A stretch of 64,000 nucleotides of DNA from Paramacrobiotus metropolitanus (GCF_019649055.1 NW_026570281.1:124001-188000), one strand, 5' to 3'; positions 35,228-46,793 are shown, counted from the first letter of the stretch. Notes: a model not told the origin generated them from the sequence alone. Made by a program: numbers and translations.

Positions 35228-36901
35228 GGTTGCGGAAGACGGCTGCGTAAATAAGCTTTGGAAATTTAGAAAGAAGTGATTCCTAGCAAATGCTGCTGTG
35301 TATGATTCTCTATGTTGCAGGTGCGCTGTGTTTTTAAAGGTTTGCAGCCATCAAAAAATTCTTTCGGTTGTGTGTTTGTGGAATTTGCCGAATGATAGCG
35401 TGCTTTGTCACCAACGTTTCGCGTAAACGGTGCCTTTACTCTCATTTTACGGGCGGTTTAGTCATGCATGTTTACGGCGCCACATGCACGCACGCAAGCT
35501 CGCACGAGCCTGAGGTCACGTTGTTCAGCGCGGTGCCTTATTCGGTTGGTACTTATATGAGTAATGTTTTAATTAATTGTAAGCACAGCAATAAATGCAG
35601 CATTTGAAAATATGTTGTCACTTCAGACTTTCCACAACGCCAGTTGCATTCTGAGGAACTGTTAAAATGGCGGGAAATTCCAAAAAATAGCAATATACCG
35701 AGTCACGAGAGGATTTTTACCGGTTTTGGAAAGTATATCCAGGAATTATGTATGAGATAGACAAGATATGAGACACACTGGAAGATGTTTTAATTCGTTA
35801 ACCGTATTGTTACATTCGACTTAACAAAATCTGTAATAGATTTTCTGCTGTGTCTGAAAATCATATGGAGTTTTTTCCAATTTTCAGCGGTCGAGGACGG
35901 ACAGAAAGCAACGTTAAATCTGCCGACGGCACTTTCAGTGCCACTAACAGCAGGAAACCTCTCTGTCATTATAAATAAAAGAATTTAAAAATGTTTCCCA
36001 AGCTACAAACATTTTGTAGACTATCCGAAATTTACAGAAGTGAGACATGCACGCCCCTAAACCTTCAACTTTTAACTACTACGCGCTACATATGTGATAA
36101 GAATAAATATAACGAGGCTTGCAAAGAGAAATTTGATGTCTTCCAGGAAATAACACATGTTTACCAGCTAATCAGCTAAAGAAAAACGCCGAAATTCTTC
36201 TAACACACCAACCGGATGTGAGATACTCGTGCACAGCAACACGTTATTTTCTGGATTGTTATTACTGACGTAAATATTTGTTTGTCCTTTCTTTAGCTGG
36301 TACAAAGAACAGTAAGATTTGGCAAAACTTGTCGTGTATATATTGCAACGTCATCAGAGGGAAAGTTTCACTCTTTAGATTCCCTGACGTACTCTTATTG
36401 TTAGCTCTGTCGACAACAGAACTAATATACCACCCGTTTGCATTTTTCAGTGTTGTGTTGTTTGTTTGGGTTTTTTCGGTGGCAAAGGTAGCTACAAAAA
36501 GTTTTTTAATGCTTTGCATTTGTACTTCTATATAAGAAGTTTAGGTGCAGGAGTGAAGTTTGCAGGTTTGCTTGGAATTAGAGATGCTTCGTAGCGAGTA
36601 TTACAAAGTCTCCAGTGCTCCACCGTCCAGTTACACATCTTTGAGAAGTGAGCTAATTGTAAGTAACCCACCCCGTATGCGAAAACGTTAATATGCTGGC
36701 TACAGATTGTACTTTTATGTGCACAGATTAGCGCTCCCCTAATAATTATCAGGACCTTAATGTGATCTCATAATCGCATTAAGTGTACATACTGTACGTC
36801 TGCTTGTACAAGTATATCTGTATTGTGTACCGAAACAGTCACAGAATCGGCTGTTTTTTGCAGTGGTTTCCATAAATTGCAGTCTGCAGACGCTACCTGG
36901 A
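35228..36901. other. Intergenic, 1.7 kb
   Basis: Upstream block of copy 9 (about 35380-35550). At 36584 an ORF (MLRSEYYKVSSAPPSSYTSL...) ends at a GTAAGT donor (about 36659) and may be a spliced leader exon of the next + strand gene. Confidence 0.4.
35331..35338 (-). promoter_or_regulatory. TATA-like box (TTTAAAAA)
   Basis: CCTTTAAAAA on the - strand, about 104-111 bp before the ATG of copy 9. Confidence 0.5.
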
Positions 36902-37204
36902 ATGAAAAGAATCGTCCTCTTGTTGATCGGTCTGGCCGTGCTGGCTACGGCCGTGGCGCACTACGTTCCCGGGATTCCGCTCGACCAGCTAGAAGCGCAC
37001 GGTTATCAACCGGACGAGACGCAGCCGGGTCGCTACAAGCGCCAAGTTCCGGCGGATCCTCGACGGGCACTGGCACCCGGCACCGGCGTCGCCGCACCCA
37101 CAAAGCCTCCAACCACTGTTATCGTCGCGACATCTGGCGATTGTTGCTGCGTTATTATAATAAATGGAAATAGCGTGTGTGTTATTTGCGTCTGTCAAGG
37201 ATAA
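36902..37204 (+). CDS. Small secreted protein with Cys-rich hydrophobic C terminus
   Basis: Not recognised. 100 aa, single coding exon; ATG 36902 follows a TTTTTTGCAG acceptor at about 36862, so the leader is probably spliced. Signal peptide MKRIVLLLIGLAVLATAVA (1-19). R44-Y-K-R47|Q48 is a furin-type site followed by Gln, like RERR|Q and REKR|Q in the CQNN proteins around it. A Pro/Arg linker and PTKPPTTVIVA lead to residues 81-98, CCCVIIINGNSVCVICVC: six Cys alternating with beta-branched residues around an NGNS turn. It lies within the - strand CQNN cluster but on the opposite strand. It may be a partner or very distant relative of that family; homology cannot be shown from this sequence. 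A long ORF in another frame over the same bases (36823-37173) is considered a shadow. Confidence 0.65.
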   Translation: MKRIVLLLIGLAVLATAVAHYVPGIPLDQLEAHGYQPDETQPGRYKRQVPADPRRALAPGTGVAAPTKPPTTVIVATSGDCCCVIIINGNSVCVICVCQG

Positions 37205-37729
37205 CATATGGGTCAACTAAGCACCAATTTGCACATAGAAGTAGTAACAGTTACTTACATTACCCAATTGCAACTGTCAGATGTCACCGCTGTAAAATTT
37301 CTAAACTAAGCGGACATGTACGTACAGTTCTTTAAGTTGTGCATCAAGTGTCACTGCTTTTTACGAATGTCCGTCTGACCGTTACAAAAGATTTTAAATT
37401 GTTTTTCCAGCTTTCGCGACAATTGGCGAGAACGTCGAAAAGATTAAAGCTTCTGAAGTAATAATAATTTATTTGATTTGCGGGATTCAAATTAAATCGA
37501 CTTTTCATTGTATTAGTATTTGATGGTAGTTTTATAGTTCGACTTTTAATTATCCCAACGCAGCCTGTATAACAGGAAGTGTGTCGAAGTTTGTAAAAAA
37601 TCAGTTTAGCATAGTTCTCGTAAATATTACGAAATTGCAGAGACACTAATGGCACCGTTAAGAAACAATCGATGCAACCGTAAGCATAATCGTGCAGCGC
37701 AATTGAAAATCTCAATTAACTGAACGATA
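37205..37729. other. Intergenic between convergent genes
   Basis: 3' UTRs of the + gene at 36902 and the - gene at 37730; nothing else seen. Confidence 0.5.
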
Positions 37730-38108
37730 TTAGCCCAGAATATTGAGACCCAGACACATGTTACAGACGGAAACCGGTGGGCAGACATTGGCATTGATGG
37801 GCGCCTGTACACCGGCTCCATTGAGAAGATTCAGCGGGATCAGGCTGGCCAAACCACCACCCCCGACGTTGCCGCCACTCAACACCTGTGTGTTCTGGTT
37901 GCCGTTATTTTGGCATTCCACCGAACCTGCAAGAGTACATTCATTACCTACGCGCACCGTAATTGTTTTTTCGCGAAGGTCACTTACCGCACTGCGCTTG
38001 CTGGGCGGCTGTGCAGCTGGCACTGCCACCGGTTAGTTGGCGCCGTTCACGGATGACGTTGGCGCTGGCACAGGCCACCAGGAGAAGGGTCACCAGAATA
38101 ATCTGCAT
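37730..38108 (-). CDS. Secreted CQNN-family protein, copy 10
   Basis: Exons 38108-37988 and 37926-37730; 61-nt phase-1 intron (GTAAGT...TTGCAG). 105 aa: MQIILVTLLLVACASA signal peptide, RERR|QLTGGSASCTAAQQAQC, then GSVECQNNGNQNTQV (Glu instead of the usual Gln before Cys), LASLIPLNLLNGAGVQ, APINANVCPPVSVCNMC. The intron has TGACCTTCG, one mismatch from the octamer, in the usual place. Exon 1 is very similar in DNA to that of the next copy (40416). Confidence 0.85.
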
Positions 38109-38202
38109 GATTTCGTAGCTAACACAAGAGTCGAGAAATAGTTAGAGGAATGATTTTTTTGCGAGTGCTGTTGTATGATCGGGTTGGAGCGGAATGGTTG
38201 CA

Positions 38203-38208
38203 TTTAAA
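38203..38208 (-). promoter_or_regulatory. TATA-like box (TTTAAA)
   Basis: CCTTTAAATG on the - strand about 95-100 bp before the ATG of copy 10, similar to CCTTTAAAAA of copy 9. Confidence 0.45.
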
Positions 38209-39450
38209 GGTTTCCTGGTGCGACAACAGCGATTATTTTTTTGGCGGGGCCGTGAATGGGATTTGCCGCTGTGTTCACGTTTACTAAGCTAATGTGAGAT
38301 TTTGTTGCACGGTGTTCACCTGTACGGCATGTGCGGTTGTGCGTGAGCGAGCGCTTTCTTTTGTCAGCACGTGCGTGGATGTACGTTCTAATACTTATTG
38401 GACTTCCTATGATTGTTTCGTTGAACTGTTGTTGCATTCTTACGTATACGATGTTGTGCCCGGAAGGCAAATTGTGTTGATCAGACGCATTGCGGTTGGT
38501 AGCATGTTTTCGCAGTCACTACTGTTTTTTTCTGGATGCTCATTGAAGTTCATATTGTGCTCCGAAAGCTTGTTTTCCTTTCGACTGCGCTTATAAACAG
38601 GCAATAAATTTCCGCTGTTATGTAAGGATATGGCTAACAACTGGCCAGAAAATGCAGAAGATAACGATTTATACGACAAAAAACTTAGAAATACCATAAT
38701 TAATAAATTAGATTTTGGCTTTTTTAGTGTTTCGAACTTTCCAAAACGATTATTTAGCCAGCATCTTTTAGAGTTACTTGATATAATTGTACCAATTTAA
38801 AGAGTAGCATCTTACTAAAATCTTGCATTTTACGTGCATAATAGTCCGCCAAGTGTATTTCAAACACGTTTTTATTACATAACGGGCCAGCGGAGATGTA
38901 CAAATGCCCGAGCAACTTCCAATTGTCGAGTGAAATATCGATTCTAAGAAAACTAGTTAGTCGTTACACATGCATCTCTTTGCTTGTTATGAATTAACCA
39001 ATACGAAAAAATGAGTTGGCAGTCAGTTGGTGCTTTTTTGTAGATAATTTTTCACAAAAGGATTTGGAAAATTCCGATTGCTGGGTTCCAATTTGCGAAT
39101 ATTACCAGGCTGTGACAAGCAGTTGTAGCGCCTGCAGGACAAATGTCGATGGAGCGGAAGCCAATAAACATACCGGTCCGTGCGTGGCGGCTTCCGCCGT
39201 TCGCACCTCTTATGCAGCTGCTATTGTGGGAACCTTAAGTGGATTGGAGAAATTTATTTGTTTTTCAGTGTTTAAAATTTTAAACAGTACAATTATTGTT
39301 TTGCTGTGCAGGTTTGTAGGAATGCAAATTGGCCACTGCCTAATAAAATGCAATACGAGTAGGTAATTAAGTAGCTTTGAAAGCCGAAATATGGTTCCGG
39401 TGTTATGCAGCGCATCTAAAATCTTGTGTTTATTTTGCTTTCGCCATATA

Positions 39451-39592
39451 CTGTAGCCGCTAGATGAAATGGCACCACAGAGTCTGGTGTACGGAAAACA
39501 GCGCACACGCTGCTGTTAACTTGTGCGCTGTCCGGCAGGGGGCAGGCAGCGGCCGGATCTAAAAGTGGTGCCATTTCATCTAGCGGCTACAG
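39451..39592. mobile_element. Palindromic MITE, family A, copy 2
   Basis: 142 bp between TA dinucleotides. Ends CTGTAGCCGCTAGATGAAAT and its near-exact reverse complement. Inside the left arm lies GGCACCACAGAGTCTGGTGT; inside the right arm CCGGATCTAAAAGTGGTGCC, so the two arms are distinct subterminal sequences, and copy 3 has the same two in opposite orientation. Confidence 0.8.
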
Positions 39593-39851
39593 TATAAGAA
39601 AACGACTTGCTGCAGGACGTTCGGCAGAAGCACGCTATCGTATCCTTCAGTTTATTTTCCACATTATAATACTATGAATGAACTGAAGTTCAAATGACAA
39701 AGCTTCCCGCAAATATTTGGCAAATCATTATTAGTGCAGTATAAATTAGATCAATCAACCGGAAACCCAGTTAACCGATACCAGTAAAAAGAACAGGATA
39801 ACCGAAACATGAAGCGCCATTCACAGAAGGTCACTATATATTTGCAACGGT

Positions 39852-40416
39852 TTAACCAAGGATGTTGAGACCCAGACACGTGTTACACACCGACACCGGC
39901 GGGCAGACATTGGCGTTGACCGGCACCTGGACACCGGCACCGTTGAGGGCGTTGATGGGCACCAGACTGAGAAGGCCACCACCACCGCTGTTGCCACCGC
40001 TCAACACCTGAGTATTCTGGTTGCCGTTGTTCTGACACTGCGCCGAGCCTGCAGAATGAAGCGATACGGTCAAAGCAATGCACAACTCCCACTATTTCCT
40101 TCAGTTTTTGACAATTCATTTACGGGATGTAACGCTAGTTAACATTATATGCGTGTATCCGATACTGAAACAGAAACGAACTGACAAAAATCTTAAAAAA
40201 ATGCAAGTGTAAAAGTTTTACACGATTGGTTAATATATTATAAATATATCGATGCGGTGGAGCTTATTCGTTGGAATATTAAAAGTGTCACTTACCGCAC
40301 TGCGCTTGCTGCGCAGCCGTGCAGCTGGCACTGCCACCGGTCAGTTGTCGGCGTTCACGAATGACATTGGCGCTGGCACATGCCACCAGGAGAAGGGTCA
40401 CCAGGATGATCTGCAT
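39852..40416 (-). CDS. Secreted CQNN-family protein, copy 11
   Basis: Exons 40416-40296 and 40048-39852; 247-nt phase-1 intron. 105 aa: MQIILVTLLLVACASA, RERR|QLTGGSASCTAAQQAQC, GSAQCQNNGNQNTQVLSGGN, LLSLVPINALNGAGVQ, VPVNANVCPPVSVCNTC. The intron begins GTAAGTGACAC, an incomplete version of the TGACCTTT element. Exon 1 differs from copy 10 at about a tenth of positions or less, mostly silent. The long ORF covering the intron (39852-40085) is read-through from exon 2. Confidence 0.85.
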
Positions 40417-41724
40417 GGTTGGGCGAGAATTTACACGGAACGTTTACTACTTGGAGAAAAAATCTTAATTTCCAGAAATGCTACTGTTTGCTTCCTACGC
40501 TTCTGCAAAGGGTTTATACCTTGTATCTGCGGTAGATTATACCGTCTTTGAATGGATTGTTCTTTCTCTACCACAGGAATTTACCATTTATTACACCGTA
40601 ATATCGCGCAATCTTTTGTGATTGGTGGTTTCGCCCGAGGTGTCACTTTTTTAGTAGGAACGGTTGCTTAATTTTGTGATTCATGACATTGTTGTCGACA
40701 TTTCTTTGCTGCAGCGGCGCTGCTCGTCGCCAGGATATATTCGTTTGCCAAAAAAATAGCAGAGCCAACTCGTATTTAAAAATTATTATCAATTTTATTA
40801 TTCTGAATATCGTTTTATATATACGTACTATCCACCTGTTGCATCAAAGCTGTGAGACTGAAGCTCGAGACGGCATGCAGACTTAAAATTAAATTTGGTA
40901 CTCTTTTGTTTATATCTTGCAATTATTAATTAACGTAATGTTTTAAGGCGCTTTAATGATACATTCTGAACAGCCTAAACCAAAAATTTTAGACATCGTT
41001 TAAGTAGAAATTGGTGGCCACAGTAGTGTTAAGACATGTATTATTCTGTACATGATTGTGAACGATTAACATACGTACTCTAGGCACCCCTTTGAGAATA
41101 ATTATTTCGCATTCCGTATTATAAGAATGATATAAGCACCCCTTTTTAAAAATAAACTGTTGAACGTTACGTTACGTTTTTTCTCATAACCTAATTCTAA
41201 GGTTGTTTACCATTTTTAATTCTAAATTGGTTAGTCAGTTACTCAGTGAGTCAGTGGCCCCAATGCACAGCACGCAATAACAACAAAATTATTAATGTTG
41301 TGATTAGATAATAATTTCACAGTGCCCTGCACTAAATGCGTACAGATACATACGCGTAGCGGAAGTTAGAGTACAACATAAAGATAAAAAACATAACTGC
41401 AACATAAACAGGACCAATTAAAGGCAAAATATTGCCGATACAGTTAAAGGCAAAACTTTTCCTCGATACCCGGTTTTATAGCAGACGTACAGATAGGTGT
41501 AAATGTCCTACTAAAAAAATACTGATGTATTTGTTACTAAATTCGAACAAATAATGTTTTGTGCAAGTTTTATTGGGTTCGAGAAGACCTTGGCGCGGAC
41601 TGCGTTAAGAGTCACCAAAGTTTTCTGATACAATATGCATCACGGACTTGATCACGAAACATTCCATTTATGGAACAACAGGTGATTTATAAAACAACAG
41701 AAGACATGCTCCACGCGGTCGATA
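40417..41724. other. Intergenic, 1.3 kb
   Basis: Promoter of copy 11 at its left end; otherwise AT-rich with nothing recognised. Confidence 0.45.
40513..40518 (-). promoter_or_regulatory. TATA box (TATAAA)
   Basis: TATAAACC on the - strand, about 97-102 bp before the ATG of copy 11. Confidence 0.6.
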
Positions 41725-42343
41725 TTATCGTCTTTGGTTTGTAGCTCTGCACACACTGCACTGGGCAGAGGTGGGACAATTGTTTACGCTGGAGCCCGGT
41801 GGAAGCTGACCTGAGCCGCTTCCGCTGACAGGAATTTTAATACCAAACATGGACTGCAGGACAGCGGCGGCGGCAGCATTATTCGCCGCGCTGTTACCTG
41901 ACCCGCCGACCTGCGTGTTTACATTCCCGTTGTTTTGGCACTGCGCCGGCTGACCTGCAGAGCCGAAAAAAGATAAGTATTTAAAAAATTTGCAAATTGC
42001 CAGGAATCGTCTTACTTATGATATCAACCTTAGCGCAAAGTAACTAAGAGTTGACGCAATAATAAAAATCAGAAGGTTTCCCGGTGCATTACTGCCGAAA
42101 ACAATACTCGTATTCGAAAAACAAACGTCATCTCAACTCTGTCTGTACTCTGTACAATTATTGTATGAGTGAAGTGGGATACTGTTGCTCATTAATGGCC
42201 ACATAATCTTAACGACACTTACTGCACTGCGCTAACTGTGCGGCCGTACATGTGACGCTCCCGCTGGTCTGCCGGGAGAATCGGAGGGCATTAATACCGC
42301 CAACACAGGCCGCAACGAACAGGATCAGCAAACCGGTCTGCAT
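41725..42343 (-). CDS. Divergent Ala-rich CQNN-family protein, copy 12
   Basis: Exons 42343-42223 and 41954-41725; 268-nt phase-1 intron (GTAAGT...CTGCAG). 116 aa. Signal peptide MQTGLLILFVAACVGGINA, LRFSRQTSGSVTCTAAQLAQC. Exon 2 starts SQPAQCQNNGNVNTQVGGSG, recognisably the family, but the middle is replaced by NSAANNAAAAAVLQSMFGIK and IPVSGSGSGQLPPGSS. The end is NNCPTSAQCSVCRATNQRR, so the C..C..C spacing survives while CPP, VQVP and the hydrophobic terminus are lost. The predicted C terminus is basic. It has no start-codon ORF of its own in exon 2, so it is easily missed. Intact frame and sites argue for a working gene. Confidence 0.75.
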
Positions 42344-43484
42344 CTTCAATCTGCTGCGAAAAAAATATTTTACTCACGTACGGTAAGTTGGGAGGAAGTC
42401 ATTAATTGCACTTAATATTAATGTGGTGTGTGACAGCGGATGTCGACTTATAACTTTATATATGCGGCGGTTAGCGTGACAGAAAGTTGGTGTTGTTATC
42501 CGCACAGTTATAGTACGAGTACATACTAATGAATGGAAATGTCCGTATTGCGTATACCGTTAAACTGCAATGCGGTGAGTGCACGCTTGCTTGTTGACAG
42601 CCGTGACGCGGCGATTCAGAAGCATTGATTCACTTTCCCAAAAGTGTTGACTTGTTGATCAAGTCGACGCTATATCTCTACAAAACAGTTTGAGTGTATG
42701 TTTTCGTATTAATTTATTGTGAGCGGCGATCAATTTCTCTCAACGTGCAGACTACTGTAGATACATTTTTATAAGTGTCGTGCATGCAGCGTGTCTTTAT
42801 CAAAACAACTGTACGTACGCTGGACTTCAAAATGGTGATAACACATTTACCTACCCATATACAGAGCGTTATCTGCTGTGGGTGATACCATAATTATTGA
42901 GTGCACTGTATACCTATACTGCTCCATGAATTACACCGTGTGAGTACTTGAGTTACGAGTATTACTGTTGTCAACGAATATTTGCAGCTGCTTTCTTGCC
43001 AATTATTTTGCACGTGGACGCCGCGCCGGCAACAAAACGTGCACAGATGTCAACGTTTTCTTGTACCTATACGTCGGAAGTTAATAAGGCAAACCCCAAC
43101 CATTTTTTTGCAAAGGCATGACGTTTTAAAATAAGCGGCATTTATTCTGCCATATTACATATATGTATGTATATATTACACCGGCTGTGATCTGCCATAT
43201 TACTTATTTACATTGTCTTAATCCCATTAGAATTTTGTATAATGATTTCGCGGTCTCGTGAATCCTGATCGTGGCTTATCAACGCTGCGCTGTTTAATCA
43301 GAACCACTCGGCGCGGGGAGGCAAATTAGACCGATTTTCAATTTATTACCGGATCACTATAAATGACAACCAACATGGTGTAAATTCTTTACAACAAAAC
43401 ATTCGTGAAAATTCGATCTCCGCATAACAACATGAGAAAATCAAGATAAGAGAAGAAAGTTAGTCGCACAAAACGTATGTTCCC
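42344..43484. other. Intergenic, 1.1 kb
   Basis: Promoter of copy 12 at the left; an imperfect duplication of TCTGCCATATTAC at 43147-43205. No gene recognised. Confidence 0.45.
42455..42462 (-). promoter_or_regulatory. TATA box (TATATAAA)
   Basis: TATATAAA on the - strand about 112 bp before the ATG at 42343. Confidence 0.7.
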
Positions 43485-43930
43485 TTAGCCAGCAACATTA
43501 GCAGCGGCACACAACCCACAAACGGAGACGGGCGGGCAGACGTTGGCGTTGATGGGCAGTTGCACGCCGGCACCGTTGCCTAAATTGACTGGGATGAGGC
43601 TGATGAGACCGCCGCCTCCGGTGTTGCCACCGCCGATCACTTGCGTGTTCTGGTTGTTGTTGTTTTGACACTGCGCTTGACCTGCAAAAACACGGAAAGG
43701 TCAGGCCGGCTGGTTTATCCGTCGGTCATCAACCGTTGTGCACCTACTACAGGTCAGCCATAGTGTGCTGACAAAATAAAGTGATTGTTGCACTTACCGC
43801 AAAGGGATTTCTGTTCCGCCGTACAGCCTGCACTGCCGCCCGTCAGCGGGGGCAGCGGCAGTTGGCGAGCGAAGCGGAGAGCGTTAGCGGATGCGCACGC
43901 AACGAGGACAATCAACACGACCGTCTGCAT
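43485..43930 (-). CDS. Secreted CQNN-family protein, copy 13 (MQT subfamily)
   Basis: Exons 43930-43798 and 43681-43485; 116-nt phase-1 intron with TGACCTTT on the sense strand (43703-43696), here nearer the acceptor than the donor. 109 aa: MQTVVLIVLVACASANA, LRFARQLPLPPLTGGSAGC, TAEQKSLC; exon 2 GQAQCQNNNNQNTQVIGGGN, LISLIPVNLGNGAGVQ, LPINANVCPPVSVCGLCAAANVAG. Its closest relative in the window is copy 3, 38 kb away on the opposite strand. The residue after the splice Gly (Ser, Met or Leu in most sisters) is absent, so the junction reads CGQAQC. Confidence 0.85.
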
Positions 43931-45704
43931 TTTGGTAAGAAGCAGCGAAGTTCCAGAGAAATGAATAGAATTTTAAAACTGTTTAGTTATGAATGCTTGT
44001 GTGACTGCTTGAATTTGTTTATATATTCTCCTAGTGTTGTTTGTCCAACGCTCGACTGACCCAGAGAAGCACGCGGGGAAAACACCGACGCCAGCCAGCA
44101 TGCTTCATAATTGTTACGAGTATGTACGCGGCGGCGATTATGCAGTGTGTATGGTGCTTTCTGGAAAATTGTTTGTTGTGGCAGCAGTTTCGCGGCAGAC
44201 AGCAATGAGTACAGCCGCCGAGGGCTGTTGTGGTGGTAGCTGAGAAGTTGCTAACCGCAAGATCAGGTGTAAACCGAAAACAATATCATGTAATTCTGCT
44301 CTGCTCGGTTCGACGCACGTGGTCCAGTTGTGCATTCTGCAAAAATGGAGCGCTTACAGCACGACAACCAAAACCATATATGGTCGAACCCTCCCGGTTA
44401 CTCGAAATTAATTCGTATAAATATAATATGGGTAAGAAAACATGCAGGGTCGATGTTGATGTTGATGGGTCGAAGTTAACCGATTTTTTCCATAATATAA
44501 TATAATGTTTTTACAGCTTTTTTCTTTCAAGGTTTCGACTTTTTGTTGACGGCAGTTGTTTTTAACATTTTTTTCATGGACGGTCTCCTATGTGGTGCGA
44601 CCTGATCACTTGGTGACAAAGATACCGGCACTGAGCGAAGTGACTGAAATTACTATACATAATGGATAAAATGAAACTCGTTTGCTTGAAAGCGAAAATA
44701 GGTTCAAATGTTTTCAATGTCAGGACTTGAAATTAGTGACATTTTTTAGGGCGTAACACTACGAATAAAGTAAAGACACGCTAAGAATGGCATAAAGCTT
44801 CGAAGTGTTAACCAAGAAACGAAACTGCGAGCAAATGATAACCACTAAACAAAAGTTGAAACAAACTATTAAAAATTTAAAACACTCAGCAACAACCATG
44901 TATGTACTGAAGTCCAGCGATGTAGTGTTGGTATCAATTAAAGCACCTTTATACTGTATCTGCAATTCACTCAACACCTTTAAATTCCTGTCACAGAAGA
45001 GTGCCGCATGTATCATGTGACAGAAAAACATACCATTGCATGGTAGTCTCAGAGAAACAGCGAAGAAATCGGTGGCCGCTGTAATTGTGGTTAATTCAAG
45101 ATGAGTAAAGTCTCCATGAAATGCATGAATGGATGACTCAGTGTCTCTACTTCTGTCGACAATGTGTGCGACTCAAAAACAACGACAAATGCGAAGCGAT
45201 TCGATGTTCACATACGCAGGCTTTGTTGTTGTAACAGCTCGGATGACCTTGTTGTTACCGCTTATTATTGCAAACATTGTTAACGGCGCACTTTTTGAGC
45301 GAACTGCACGCATTGTAAGCAGCTGACTGGATTAAGAAGTATACTCGCCGCGCTGAACGAATGCAAATTGCAACTGAATAAACGCAAACCGTGCTACTCT
45401 GTTTTCGCGTTTGTTTCGCGGTTTTAGTGTTCATCTGGCTAACAATGACTAATAATTGATATTAAATAACATGCTGACCTTTATCCAGTTAATCGCTTTT
45501 TTTCCGGTGAACTATGATTGTTTCCCGAGTTTGACGACGAATATGACACTGGCATGTGTACGAGTAGGCAAACAAAAAGTGTTCTTGCTGTATACGAACA
45601 ACGATTTGTATTTCACAAAAAAATTTCTTCGGCTGCGAGCACTGCCAGCGCTTCGACGTTCCTAACTTACAATTGTTTACATATACCTACATAGTCTCGT
45701 CAAA
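43931..45704. other. Intergenic, 1.8 kb
   Basis: Promoter of copy 13 at the left; several ORFs (44034-44505, 44759-45031, 45129-45326) without support. Confidence 0.4.
44018..44025 (-). promoter_or_regulatory. TATA box (TATATAAA)
   Basis: TATATAAA on the - strand about 88-95 bp before the ATG of copy 13. Confidence 0.65.
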
Positions 45705-46140
45705 ATGCATACTGCTATTCTCATGATCACTCGTTGCCTGCGCTAGCGCCACGAGAAAATGGAAACGGGAGAGAAAATGGAATTTTTCCTTCCTCGTGGC
45801 GCTAGCTCTCCTGGTATACTCGCCAACTGCCTGCACCGTTGGCGGGGCTGCCAGCTGCTCCACCACTTACGGGTGGCAGTAGTGTCTGCGCCGCGGAACA
45901 AAGAGCATACAGTAATGCGGAAAGTAATGCGGAAAGTATTCGTATACAGAGGAGGAGGTGCGTTTTGCAGGTCTATCGCAGTGTCAAACTAACGGCGACA
46001 GCAACACACAAGGACTGTTGCAGTCGGGCAACCAAACGGGTCCGTCATCAGCGGCGTTCCCATTAATGCGCATAGCGGCGCCGCCGCGCCGGTATCCAAG
46101 AGCCCATCAACGCCGATGCACTTCACACTGGTTAACCGAG
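45705..46140 (+). pseudogene. Broken CQNN-family copy (MQT subfamily)
   Basis: Remnant of a two-exon family gene on the strand opposite to its neighbours. Exon 1 begins MHTAILMITRCLR and meets a stop at 45744. The stop lies in a 65-base segment bounded by perfect 14-bp inverted repeats (45742-45755 and 45793-45806) that looks inserted. After it the frame resumes with QLPAPLAGLPAAPPLTGGSS and VCAAEQRAYS, matching the subfamily linker. After an acceptor-like TTTTGCAG, exon 2 starts GLSQCQTNGDSNTQG and then shifts frame; VISGVPINAHSG and PINADA are readable only in other frames. Several independent lesions make it non-functional. Confidence 0.75.
45742..45806. repeat. Inverted repeat inside pseudogene
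   Basis: Arms GCTAGCGCCACGAG and CTCGTGGCGCTAGC, perfect complements, with 37 bases between. Probably a small inserted hairpin that broke exon 1. Confidence 0.7.
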
Positions 46141-46793
46141 CAACTGTACAAGTACAACAGTGTTTCACGACCTAAACGTACTGTAAGCACGTAGTAACAT
46201 TTTCATCGAATTGACGCCCACTAATATTCAGTGTGAACTTAATTATCATGATGTAGGGCATTGCTTGTCGGCCGGTTATTTGAGATCTCTGGCTAGGTCT
46301 TTGCAATGGCTCGGTCTCTCTCTCCTTTCCAACGGTTCCGGTTGCTGCCCTACGGCAGCCTCTTACTGAAATCGGCACTGTCCTGGGTATGAGAGTGTGC
46401 GACCGACTAGTCTTGAATAATTGTATTTATCGAGTCCGGAGTTTTTATAAGCAGGCGCGACTCTTATCAAGTCCAGCATCATCATAAGACGGTGCCGGAT
46501 GCACAGCGAGCTGATACGGTTACTTGTGTTTCAACTTTTTCTTGTCGTCTACCGTTAAACTCGCAAAATTCACTTGGATTCTGCAAAATCTGCAACTGCA
46601 AAATCAGTTTTAATTATTTAAGGATCGATTATTTAAGGATTTAAGGATTTAATAATTGGCGATCTTTACTTTGAATCCACTCCAAGAAGCATATTTTCAA
46701 CAAACATAGTTGTGCAACAAAAGTTCTCTCAAGATCGAAACCATTAACCAAAGCAAGTGAGTTGCATAACATATTTATTACAATTTACAACGC
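46141..46793. other. Intergenic
   Basis: Repeated ATTTAAGGAT units at about 46610-46650; nothing else recognised. Confidence 0.45.

Larger units (their letters stand above)
38109..39851. other. Intergenic, 1.7 kb
   Basis: Holds the promoter of copy 10, a MITE (39451-39592) and no recognised gene. Confidence 0.45.

Noticed and set aside
36823-37173. 116-aa + ORF in another frame over the gene at 36902
   Set aside because: Arg/Ser-rich without signal peptide or domain. A leader exon at 36584 could splice into it in phase, but the MKRI frame has a signal peptide and processing site.
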